Source of the DNA: an uncultured Eubacteriales bacterium
GTDB lineage: Bacteria > Bacillota > Clostridia > Lachnospirales > Anaerotignaceae
Length of the DNA stretch: 9,694 nucleotides
Direction: 5' to 3'
NCBI GenBank assembly: GCA_900548595.1
Contig: URLB01000081.1
Coordinates: 1 to 9,694, forward strand
The notes beneath the pieces were generated by a model that was not told the DNA's origin, ran no database searches, and saw only the letters and a program-made list of their open reading frames with translations. The position numbers were made by a program, and so were the translations under genes. How positions within the stretch are numbered: the stretch's first letter is position 1; each line of letters begins with the position of its first letter. This document shows positions 1 through 6,643 of the stretch, piece by piece.

Positions 1-343
1 TTTTTTTCCATACTACTACAGAATTACATGATTTAAGCTTATCACATGTTTCACCGTTTTCGGCTACACAATATACAGGTGCAAGAGAACCCTCCAATAT
101 ACGAAGTATATCTCCGACAGCTATTTCGGTAGGAGGCTTTGAAAGAGCATAGCCACCTTGAGCTCCTCTGTAACTGGTAAGCATGCCTGCTTTTGTTAGC
201 GGGTTTATTATTTGTTCAAGATATTTTTCAGACAAATCCTGACTGGAAGCAATTTCTTTAAGTGGTTTATGACCGTTATTATAATTCTCCGCAAGATATA
301 CCATTATCATAACGCCGTATCTACCTTTAGTTGAAATAAGCAT
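1..343 (-). CDS. Rrf2/IscR-type transcriptional regulator (C-terminus cut by window edge)
   Basis: Only the first 114 codons are present; Rrf2 proteins usually have about 135-160 residues, so the C-terminus lies left of the window. The start (MLISTKGRYG) matches the conserved Rrf2 N-terminus. Residues 27-53 form the helix-turn-helix (LKEIA, then SEKYLEQI), and residues 54-85 form the wing with the family hallmark RGAQGGYALSKP. Cys92, Cys100 and Cys106 lie where IscR-type members carry their [2Fe-2S] ligands, so this is probably an iron-sulfur or redox sensor. The spacing, C-x7-C-x5-C, is two residues longer in the first gap than in E. coli IscR, and no His is seen three residues after the last Cys. 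The ATG at 343 follows an AAAGGA ribosome site at about 356-361; the ATG at 354 is out of frame and stops after two codons. It is divergent from the large operon. In Clostridia such genes often precede iscS/iscU, which would lie to the left. CymR-like function is an alternative. Confidence 0.93.
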   Translation of the reverse strand, partial: MLISTKGRYGVMIMVYLAENYNNGHKPLKEIASSQDLSEKYLEQIINPLTKAGMLTSYRGAQGGYALSKPPTEIAVGDILRILEGSLAPVYCVAENGETCDKLKSCNSVVVWKK

Positions 344-365
344 ATTTAAAACATATCCTTTCAAT

Positions 366-406
366 TCATACTATTTTATAAGTATATCATACTACTATGT
401 ATTATG
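366..406. promoter_or_regulatory. Candidate operator: two dyads and a 21-bp-spaced direct repeat over the regulator promoter
   Basis: The octamer TCATACTA occurs at 366-373 and again at 387-394, 21 bp apart, which is two helical turns. The first copy starts a dyad, ATACT-N8-AGTAT (368-385), covering the -10 box and start site. The second lies in an imperfect 19-bp dyad (388-406) in which 7 of 9 pairs match, with outer arms CATA/TATG and inner arms TAC/GTA, filling the -35/-10 spacer. Autoregulation is common among Rrf2 proteins, so binding by the divergent gene's own product is a reasonable inference. No match to a specific published IscR or CymR consensus is claimed, and AT-rich DNA produces such dyads by chance. 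Confidence 0.35.
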
Positions 407-409
407 CAA
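381..409 (-). promoter_or_regulatory. Sigma-A-type promoter of the Rrf2 regulator
   Basis: Read on the minus strand, TTGCAT (404-409) and TATACT (381-386) are separated by exactly 17 bases. A TG one base before the -10 box makes it an extended -10. Transcription would begin near 374, giving a leader of about 30 bases before the ATG at 343. This is the best promoter-like sequence in the window. Confidence 0.72.
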
Positions 410-640
410 ATTAATCAGTTTTAATATTAAATATATGGTCAAGAAAAATACAAATATATGTAAATTACAGTCTGCACAGTGATAATAAATATAATTATAT
501 TAGGCGTAAACTCAACCGGATCACACATGATTTTAAAACAGTGGGACATAGGAACATAATAAAATAAGAATAGCTGAGAAAGCCTAAAATATCAATAACT
601 CAAAGCATTAAAAAGTTTATAAAAATTAAGAATTTATTAA
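410..640. other. Non-coding AT-rich divergent spacer
   Basis: No convincing gene, RNA gene, riboswitch or terminator is recognised here. The longest start-to-stop frame examined on the plus strand (527-559) encodes only ten residues and lacks a ribosome site. A TATAAT at 490-495 has no acceptable -35 box at normal spacing. The spacer between the divergent starts is about 390 bases, longer than two promoters need, so an unrecognised leader RNA or regulatory region is possible. Confidence 0.5.
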
Positions 641-647
641 TGGCTTT
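602..647. repeat. Imperfect inverted repeat upstream of the operon
   Basis: AAAGCATTAA (602-611) can pair with TTAATGGCTTT (637-647), giving ten pairs with one bulged G at 642 and a 25-base loop. No T-run follows, so it does not look like an intrinsic terminator. The right arm overlaps the expected -35 zone of the candidate operon promoter, so a protein-binding site is possible, but the arms are AT-rich and may be chance. Confidence 0.3.
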
Positions 648-670
648 TAATGTAGTTGCGAAAGTATAAT
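642..670 (+). promoter_or_regulatory. Candidate promoter of the ABC/VWA operon
   Basis: A perfect -10 hexamer, TATAAT, lies at 665-670, 63 bases before the first ATG. The -35 zone (about 642-647, GGCTTT) is a poor match to TTGACA, so the promoter would be weak or need an activator. A second TATAAT at 713-718 is too close to the ribosome site to serve. The start site would be near 677. Confidence 0.33.
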
Positions 671-733
671 TATGTTAATAATATTACTGTATTTGGCAGT
701 ATTGTTTTTATATATAATCGGGAGGGTTGAAAA

Positions 734-3271
734 ATGAAGAAAGTTTCTGACAAAAAGGGCTCAAATAAGATTATGGCGATTATTGCAATACTTATAATTT
801 TAGCCATGGTTCTAAGCTGTGTTGTTCCGATTTTTGCTTCTACATACAATGCCGCAAGTTCATCAATGGTGTATTATGAGATGACAGGAGAAGTTACAGA
901 GGGTACAACAGAAACAAAACTTGAGGAAGAGGATAAAGCTATCGAAAGCGATACTTTGGAGGTAAATGTAAGCGTAGGTTATGATGACGTTTATATGGTA
1001 AATAGGCAAACCCCTCTAAAATTAACGGTATATAATAATGGCGAAGATTTTAAGGGTATTGTTGAAATAAAAGCGTATACAAATATAGACGCGGTGTATT
1101 CTCCTTCAACATATGTTAAATATACAAAGGAAATAGATATAGTATCAGGTGGGGCGGGAGAATATGATTTCACAATTTTCCCACAAGCACCGTCCTCATA
1201 TATAAATGTAAAAATCTTAGATAGTAATGGAAATTTAGAGCTTTCTTTTAATAAATCTGTAAAGCCGATAACTCCCGAAGAAATAATGACCGCAGTATTG
1301 ACAGACAGTAAATCGGGAAATCTCGACTATTTAAGCAACCTTAAAATCGGTGAAGATATACATAACAGAAGAGCAAGTACATATAAAACAAATTATGTAT
1401 CTTTTTTAAATCAAAAATCATTTCCGGAAAATGCCGAGGTTTTAAGTTCTTTCAGTGCGGTTATAATAGATGACTTTAACTCTAAATCTCTTAGTGATAA
1501 ACAGAAAAAAGCATTGACAACATGGACGGAAAACGGCGGATTGCTTATCATAGGAACAGGTTTGAATGCGGAAAAAACATTAAATGGCCTTGAAGACGTA
1601 TTTGACTTTAACTTTAAAGGTTATGGTACAACGCTATGCTTTGGAGGAGAGGCAGATACAGCCGATATAGAAATTGAAGGCGCAAATGAAACGGAAATTC
1701 AAGGAGGAAAAGCCGTTACAAAAACACTTAATTTAGGAGACGGTAAAATCATAGTTCATTCCTTTGATCTTGGAACAGATCCTGTTGCGTCAATGGGAAA
1801 TAAAGTAGAATACTTCTCGGAATTTTACAGAAATACAATGCCTGAAAAGTTTTCTGCGGACAGAAACTACTACTATCATAACGATATGATAAATTCAGTC
1901 AACAGACTCCCATCTATTGAAAAAGGACGACTGATGATATTACTTGGAATACTTGCAATATATATAATAGTCGTTGGCCCTATATGTTACTTAATTCTCA
2001 GAAAAAAAGACAAAAGGGAAAAAGGGTGGTTCACAATACCGGTTATAGCGGTTGTTTTTTCTGTAATTATATTCGGCGTAAGTGCTTCAAGTTATCAAAA
2101 AGAAGCTCTCGTCAATTTTATGAGCTATACAGATTTGGATTCTGCAAAACCGACAACACAGATTTCTGTCGGAATCCGTACTCCGGAAAAAGGAGATATA
2201 ACGTTGTCTTTGGATGATAATGTTTATGTTTATAATAACGGAGTTTACTATCCCAGAGGATACGGAGATGTTAGTAAAAGCATTTGCGGATATGCTGTAA
2301 GTAACGACGATAATTCTACGGAAATAACATACTTTGACCAGAATTCGTGGGCAGACAATTCTTTTAATACAAGTATTGATTACGGAGAATCAAATTTCCT
2401 TGACGGACAATTTACAATAAACGGCTCAAATATTACCGGAACAATAACAAATAATTTTGACTATGACTTATTTGATGTTGTTATAGGTGTTGCCGGGCAG
2501 TACCAGAAAGTCGGTCGAATAGAAGCAGGAGGAAGCATAGATGTTTCAATACCACTTTCAGCCGAGGAGTATAATAAGTGGAATGATAACTCATATGAAC
2601 TTATAAGACAGATGTTCTATGGACTTGAAGAAAATATGTACCAGGACAGCATGGTATTCAGAACGGGAATGTCAGCTACAGAGGCATATAAAACGGAACA
2701 GAGATTTAATTTGTTTAGATCAATAGTCTTTGACGGAGGATATGATTTACGTGAAAAAGGATTTGAAGTAACAGTTGCGGCGTTCAGCGAGAAGAGGCTG
2801 ATAGACGGAGAAAAAAGAATAAACGGAAAAGCAGCTAACGAAAACTGGGAAAACATGTATGTGAAAACATTTGAAACAGAGCTTTCTGCATCCGATAGTT
2901 ATGATATACCTGCCGGATATATATTCCCTGATGAAATTTATCTTAATAATGAAACAGAAGATTCACAGCTTGACCTTAACTATTATCAGCTCTATACAAT
3001 GTCATCTGATTATTTAAGATGCACATACGACTTGTCTTTCTCGGATAACATAAAATCTATGGATGTTATATGGGATAACTACGATGCGTTTAGAGAAGAG
3101 CCGCAAATCTATAATTATGCTAAAGAGGCATGGGAAAATCTTAAAGACGCGGATTTAGTAAATAATCCAAACCAATACGTTTCAAAAGACAGAAAAATTA
3201 TGTTGGGAGCGGAAGTGTACAGTGATACTTATGTAACGCTTCCTAAACTTAGTTTGAAAGGGGGCAGATAA
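734..3271 (+). CDS. Large membrane protein with GATase-like domain, first gene of the operon
   Basis: The 845-aa product has an N-terminal membrane anchor or signal peptide (residues 13-35; a cleavage site near PIFA-S is possible). A beta-rich domain follows (about 75-178), then a class I glutamine-amidotransferase-like Rossmann domain (about 182-350, with VIIDDF and the GGLLIIGTG strand-turn). Two membrane helices (about 398-421 and 431-451) are joined by a very basic loop, RKKDKREKG, which should be cytoplasmic. The last 390 residues would then lie outside. No nucleophilic Cys is seen at the expected elbow, so amidotransferase activity is unlikely and a binding role is inferred. The start follows GGGAGG (720-725) with 8-base spacing. 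The stop is two bases before the ABC ATPase, suggesting translational coupling and a role as that transporter's extracytoplasmic accessory protein. It recalls GldG-type ABC auxiliary proteins in concept, but homology is not shown. Exact function is unknown. Confidence 0.9.
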   Translation: MKKVSDKKGSNKIMAIIAILIILAMVLSCVVPIFASTYNAASSSMVYYEMTGEVTEGTTETKLEEEDKAIESDTLEVNVSVGYDDVYMVNRQTPLKLTVYNNGEDFKGIVEIKAYTNIDAVYSPSTYVKYTKEIDIVSGGAGEYDFTIFPQAPSSYINVKILDSNGNLELSFNKSVKPITPEEIMTAVLTDSKSGNLDYLSNLKIGEDIHNRRASTYKTNYVSFLNQKSFPENAEVLSSFSAVIIDDFNSKSLSDKQKKALTTWTENGGLLIIGTGLNAEKTLNGLEDVFDFNFKGYGTTLCFGGEADTADIEIEGANETEIQGGKAVTKTLNLGDGKIIVHSFDLGTDPVASMGNKVEYFSEFYRNTMPEKFSADRNYYYHNDMINSVNRLPSIEKGRLMILLGILAIYIIVVGPICYLILRKKDKREKGWFTIPVIAVVFSVIIFGVSASSYQKEALVNFMSYTDLDSAKPTTQISVGIRTPEKGDITLSLDDNVYVYNNGVYYPRGYGDVSKSICGYAVSNDDNSTEITYFDQNSWADNSFNTSIDYGESNFLDGQFTINGSNITGTITNNFDYDLFDVVIGVAGQYQKVGRIEAGGSIDVSIPLSAEEYNKWNDNSYELIRQMFYGLEENMYQDSMVFRTGMSATEAYKTEQRFNLFRSIVFDGGYDLREKGFEVTVAAFSEKRLIDGEKRINGKAANENWENMYVKTFETELSASDSYDIPAGYIFPDEIYLNNETEDSQLDLNYYQLYTMSSDYLRCTYDLSFSDNIKSMDVIWDNYDAFREEPQIYNYAKEAWENLKDADLVNNPNQYVSKDRKIMLGAEVYSDTYVTLPKLSLKGGR

Positions 3272-3273
3272 TT

Positions 3274-4203
3274 ATGCCGGAAATACTTGAACTTAATAAA
3301 AAATACGGGAAATTTACAGCCCTTGATTCGCTGTCCATGAACATAACGGAAAACTCTATATTTGGATTTGTCGGCCCCAACGGAGCGGGAAAGACAACGA
3401 CAATGAAAATTATGGCGGGACTTCTTAAAGCCGATTCCGGTGGTATTTATATAAACGGCGAGGATATACTTAAAAATCCCAAAAGTATACGGGATAAAAT
3501 AGGTTATATGCCTGACTTTTTCGGTGTATACGATGACCTTAAGGTAAGTGAATATATGGATTTTTATGCCGGAACATATTATATACCTTATGCGGAACGG
3601 GGAACTCTGATTGACAACCTTCTTGAAGTTGTCGATCTAACCGACAAAAAAGATACGTATGTCGACTCTCTTTCGCGAGGAATGAAGCAGCGTCTTTGCC
3701 TTGCCAGAAGTCTTATACATGATCCCGAGTTGATAATACTTGACGAGCCCGCATCGGGACTTGACCCGAGAGCCAGAGTAGAGATGAAAGAAATACTTAA
3801 GGAACTTCGCGAAATGGGAAAAACAATTATTGTAAGTTCTCATATTCTTCCCGAACTTGCGGAAATGTGTTCTGAGATAGGTATAATAGACCACGGTAAA
3901 CTGGTAACGCAGGGAACCGTAAATGAAATAATGAACCGCATAAATAAGAAGAGACTGGTTAAGGTAAAACTTTCAAACGGCAAAGAAAATCTTATACGTT
4001 TGCTAAAAGAACAGTCAACGGTTAAAGAAATAACCGAAAATACAGATAATGTGGAATTTGCTTTTGAAGGAACAAACGATAATCTTATATCAATCCTTCG
4101 TAATATAATCATGAATGGAATACCTATTTATTCTTTCGCAGAAAATGAAGGAAATCTTGAGGAAATATTTATGACGGTTACCGGAGGTGAGAAAAATGAT
4201 TAA
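3274..4203 (+). CDS. ABC transporter ATP-binding protein (ABC-2 exporter type)
   Basis: This 309-aa cytoplasmic ATPase has a complete set of nucleotide-binding motifs: Walker A GPNGAGKTT (34-42), signature LSRGMKQR (133-140), Walker B LIILDEP with Asp157 and Glu158, a D-loop SGLDPRAR, and the switch His190 in SSHILPEL. The Q-loop position reads MPDFFG, with Asp81 where many ABC proteins have Gln or Glu; related exporter ATPases are variable here. Residues 215-309 form the C-terminal extension typical of the CcmA/DrrA/NatA group. The ATG follows AAAGGGGG (3257-3264), and the 3' end overlaps the next gene by 8 bases. It should dimerise and power the adjacent six-helix permease. The substrate cannot be told from the ATPase. 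Confidence 0.96.
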   Translation: MPEILELNKKYGKFTALDSLSMNITENSIFGFVGPNGAGKTTTMKIMAGLLKADSGGIYINGEDILKNPKSIRDKIGYMPDFFGVYDDLKVSEYMDFYAGTYYIPYAERGTLIDNLLEVVDLTDKKDTYVDSLSRGMKQRLCLARSLIHDPELIILDEPASGLDPRARVEMKEILKELREMGKTIIVSSHILPELAEMCSEIGIIDHGKLVTQGTVNEIMNRINKKRLVKVKLSNGKENLIRLLKEQSTVKEITENTDNVEFAFEGTNDNLISILRNIIMNGIPIYSFAENEGNLEEIFMTVTGGEKND

Positions 4204-5065
4204 TCCTGTACTGAGAAGAGAAGCAAAGACAACTTTGAGAAACTGGAAAATATTTTATGCTGTTGCGGGATATGTCCTTATTGTAACAATAGTGGCGGCT
4301 ATAGCAATATGGCAGTTTATGTACAATTCATATAATGCGAGCTTTGACCCGGCTTCAATGATAAACGTATATATCGGACTTACGGTTTTACAGCTTGTTC
4401 TTGTTCTTCTTATGACGCCTGCGTTTACGGCCGGAAGTATAAGCGGTGAAAGAGAGAGACAGACATTGGATTTACTTTTAGTAACAAAAATGTCTCCGCT
4501 TTCTATTGTTACAGGTAAATTTTTATCGGGACTTTCTCTGATAGCGCTTACTATAATTTCAACAATGCCTATATTTGCATTAATAATGTATTTCGGAGGA
4601 ACAAGTATATCGTATATATTTGCCGTAACGGCATATATGCTTTTAATATGCGGAGCATTTGGAGCAATTTCGATATTTTTTTCAACGGTTTTTAAAAAGA
4701 CGGTAACTTCAATGGTATTTACATATATATGTACGGGATTATTGTGTGGAGGGACAATGGTATTTTATGTTATTGTTTGTTCTCTGTACGGTAGTTATTA
4801 TCAAGTACCGTTGCCGCTTATATTCCGATTGATTATGCTGTCGTTTAACCCGGCAATCGGACTTATAAGTATAATATGTGAACAGACCGGAAGTAATTTT
4901 ATGGCTAACATATTGGACTATTCCAACTATTTCGGAACGACACACTCGCCTATAACGACAAATGTGCCTATGTGGGTTATAAATACTGTCGTACTTATTT
5001 TAATAATAGGATTGTTTTTGATTTTATCGGCTTTTAGAATAAGAAAGATTTCTAAAAAAGGGTGA
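4196..5065 (+). CDS. ABC-2 family transporter permease
   Basis: The 289-aa product has about six membrane helices (roughly 20-43, 56-80, 111-136, 139-165, 170-195 and 255-280). Between helices 2 and 3 is the cytoplasmic coupling motif SISGERERQTLDLLL, followed by TKMSPLSIVTGK, characteristic of ABC-2 permeases of the NatB/GldF sort. The start is set at the ATG at 4196, which has GGAGG (4183-4187) 8 bases upstream. The in-frame GTG at 4187 would overlap that ribosome site and is rejected. The gene overlaps the ATPase gene in an ATGATTAA junction, so the two are coupled and probably made in equal amounts. The long extracytoplasmic segment between helices 5 and 6 (about 196-254) is larger than a minimal loop and might contact the 845-aa protein; that is inference. 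Confidence 0.94.
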   Translation: MINPVLRREAKTTLRNWKIFYAVAGYVLIVTIVAAIAIWQFMYNSYNASFDPASMINVYIGLTVLQLVLVLLMTPAFTAGSISGERERQTLDLLLVTKMSPLSIVTGKFLSGLSLIALTIISTMPIFALIMYFGGTSISYIFAVTAYMLLICGAFGAISIFFSTVFKKTVTSMVFTYICTGLLCGGTMVFYVIVCSLYGSYYQVPLPLIFRLIMLSFNPAIGLISIICEQTGSNFMANILDYSNYFGTTHSPITTNVPMWVINTVVLILIIGLFLILSAFRIRKISKKG

Positions 5066-5071
5066 TATGCT

Positions 5072-6628
5072 ATGAAGGACTTTATTAAGCTTCTTAAGCC
5101 TTTGAAAAAAAAGATAACCGTTAATAACCTTATATACAGATTATTACAAACATTATCTGTCGGAGCGGCAATAGATTTTATTATTCTTGTAGCTGCAAAA
5201 TTTATTTTTATTCCGAATAAAATTGTGATATGTTCGGTTATTCTTGCACTTTCTGTAGCTGTCGGACTGTTTCTTGCCCTTGTAAAATACAAAGTAACAT
5301 ACTATAAAGCGGCTGAAGAAGGCGACAAACTTGGCTGCGATGAACGTCTTATAACGGCTTATGAAATACTTAGGGATAGCGACAAAGAGACTTTGATGGA
5401 GGATTTAGCAGTAAAGGACGCTGTAAAAATTGCAAAGAGCTGTAATCCTGCGGCAAAGTATAAAATAACGTATCCGAAAAAACTTGCTGTAATTACAGCC
5501 ATTATGTTGGCAGCGTCATGCCTTACTGGATTTGCACCCGACGCAGGAATTTATGTTCAGACGCCGATAACCGAGCAGGCTCTTAAGGAAGCGGAAGAAG
5601 TGAAAAAAAATATAAATAACGATGAAAAATTATCCGATTCGTTTAAAGAGGAATATAACAAAATATTGAAGAATCTGAATAAAAACCTTAAAAAGGCAAA
5701 AGACTCAAAAGAAGCTAAAAAAATTATAAACGAAGCCCAGAAAGAACTTAAAAAATTAGAAAATGAAGCCTTGGAGGATAAAAACAATATTAAAAATATT
5801 TTTTCGGATTTGTCAAAAGGAAACGGATTGTCATCGGCAATGGATCTGAATAATTCCGAAGCTCTTCAAAAAGCAATGACCGAATTATCGAAAGAAATAT
5901 CGTCTATGACAGATGAGGAACTTGCCAAACTAGCGGAACAGCTTTCTGAATTAGCGGAAAAATTAAATGATGAGGAACTTAAAAAAGCTCTTGAGGAAGC
6001 CGAAGAAGCAGCAAAAGAAGGGGATACAGATAAATTAAACGAGACATTGTCTTCAGTTGCCGAGTCTGCTTTAAATAAAAGCATGTCTGCCTCATCATCT
6101 GTAAACAGAACAGCCTCATCATTGGCAAAAGCAAGCGACGGAACAGGAAAAACTGCGACAAGTACTCCTAATTCGGACGGAAACGCCTCGTCCCAAGCCG
6201 GAACTACGGGACAAAGTGGTAATGAAGGACAAGGAGCTTCCGACGGACAGGGTGAAACCGGAGGAAATGGCAGCGGTCAAGGGGAAGGCAACGGACAGGG
6301 AGAAGGAGCAGGAAACGGAAATAACGGAAGCGGATCCGGAAACGGTGGAAACGGCAGAGGATTCGGACATAGTGAAGCCGAAAAGGTGTTTACAAGAAAT
6401 GCCGAAAATATTGCCGGAGAAGAACAACAACTTCAATCACAGCAAACTGATGAAGGAGAAGTCACTTACTCCGAGACACAATCCGGAGGAGTAAACGGTC
6501 AGAGCGTACCGTATGATAAAGTAGTAGTCGATTATAAAAATCAGGCTCTTAAAGAAACTGAAAACGGGAATATACCATATGGAATGAAGGAAGTAATAGC
6601 GGAGTATTTTTCCGGTCTTGAAAAATAA
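5072..6628 (+). CDS. Membrane-anchored coiled-coil protein with Gly-rich linker
   Basis: The 518-aa product begins with two membrane helices (about 27-46 and 50-71), has a cytoplasmic-looking stretch with Lys and Glu, and a third helix (about 137-155). From about 165 to 345 it is highly charged and helical, rich in Lys, Glu, Ala and Leu, which predicts a long coiled coil. Residues 374-434 are a low-complexity linker with 26 Gly in 61 residues. A conserved-looking tail (about 480-518) contains VPYDKVVVDYKNQALKE, then IPYGMKEVIAEYFSGLE. Large DUF4175-like membrane proteins in MoxR/VWA gene clusters have the same layout of helices, coiled coil, low-complexity region and a terminal P-x(5)-V-x-x-YF-x-x-L-like motif, so it may be a remote counterpart; that assignment is tentative. 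The ATG follows AAAAAGGGTGAT, 6 bases after the permease stop. It may be a structural bridge between transporter and VWA proteins. Confidence 0.88.
   Translation: MKDFIKLLKPLKKKITVNNLIYRLLQTLSVGAAIDFIILVAAKFIFIPNKIVICSVILALSVAVGLFLALVKYKVTYYKAAEEGDKLGCDERLITAYEILRDSDKETLMEDLAVKDAVKIAKSCNPAAKYKITYPKKLAVITAIMLAASCLTGFAPDAGIYVQTPITEQALKEAEEVKKNINNDEKLSDSFKEEYNKILKNLNKNLKKAKDSKEAKKIINEAQKELKKLENEALEDKNNIKNIFSDLSKGNGLSSAMDLNNSEALQKAMTELSKEISSMTDEELAKLAEQLSELAEKLNDEELKKALEEAEEAAKEGDTDKLNETLSSVAESALNKSMSASSSVNRTASSLAKASDGTGKTATSTPNSDGNASSQAGTTGQSGNEGQGASDGQGETGGNGSGQGEGNGQGEGAGNGNNGSGSGNGGNGRGFGHSEAEKVFTRNAENIAGEEQQLQSQQTDEGEVTYSETQSGGVNGQSVPYDKVVVDYKNQALKETENGNIPYGMKEVIAEYFSGLEK
6191..6373 (+). repeat. 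Gly-rich low-complexity coding repeat
   Basis: Short units such as GGA-AAC-GGA and CAG-GGA-GAA recur irregularly and encode Gly alternating with Asn, Gln, Ser and Glu, as in GNGQGEGAGNG. The units are degenerate, so this is a disordered linker rather than a strict tandem repeat. It separates the coiled coil from the C-terminal tail of the 518-aa protein. The compositional bias also produces long open frames in other frames on both strands. Confidence 0.75.
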
Positions 6629-6643
6629 ACTTAGGAGAAAGCT

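Noticed and set aside
9..18. Third copy of the CATACTACTA sequence found in the regulator promoter
   Set aside because: It lies within the regulator coding region (Val-Val-Val-Trp codons), far from the promoter; probably coincidence.
527..559. Ten-residue open frame in the intergenic spacer
   Set aside because: It has no ribosome site and is too short to distinguish from chance.
602..647. Inverted repeat as an intrinsic terminator
   Set aside because: The stem is AT-rich with a 25-base loop, no U-tract follows, and no gene ends just upstream on that strand.
693..718. TTGGCA...TATAAT as the operon promoter
   Set aside because: The spacer is only 14 bases, and transcription would begin within or after the ribosome site at 720-725.
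1984..2217. Plus-strand 77-codon open frame inside the 845-aa gene
   Set aside because: It is a shadow of the membrane-helix coding region, with no ribosome site or recognisable motif.
4187..4195. GTG at 4187 as the permease start
   Set aside because: It lies on the last base of the GGAGG ribosome site; the in-frame ATG at 4196 has that site at ideal spacing.
5557..6436. Several minus-strand open frames opposite the coiled-coil and Gly-rich region
   Set aside because: Their Ser/Phe/Leu-rich products are the expected antisense reading of Lys/Glu/Asn codons; no ribosome sites or recognisable motifs were seen.
6216..6494. Plus-strand 92-codon open frame inside the 518-aa gene
   Set aside because: It arises from the Gly/Glu/Asn low-complexity codons read in another frame, has no credible ribosome site, and the main frame is clearly coding.
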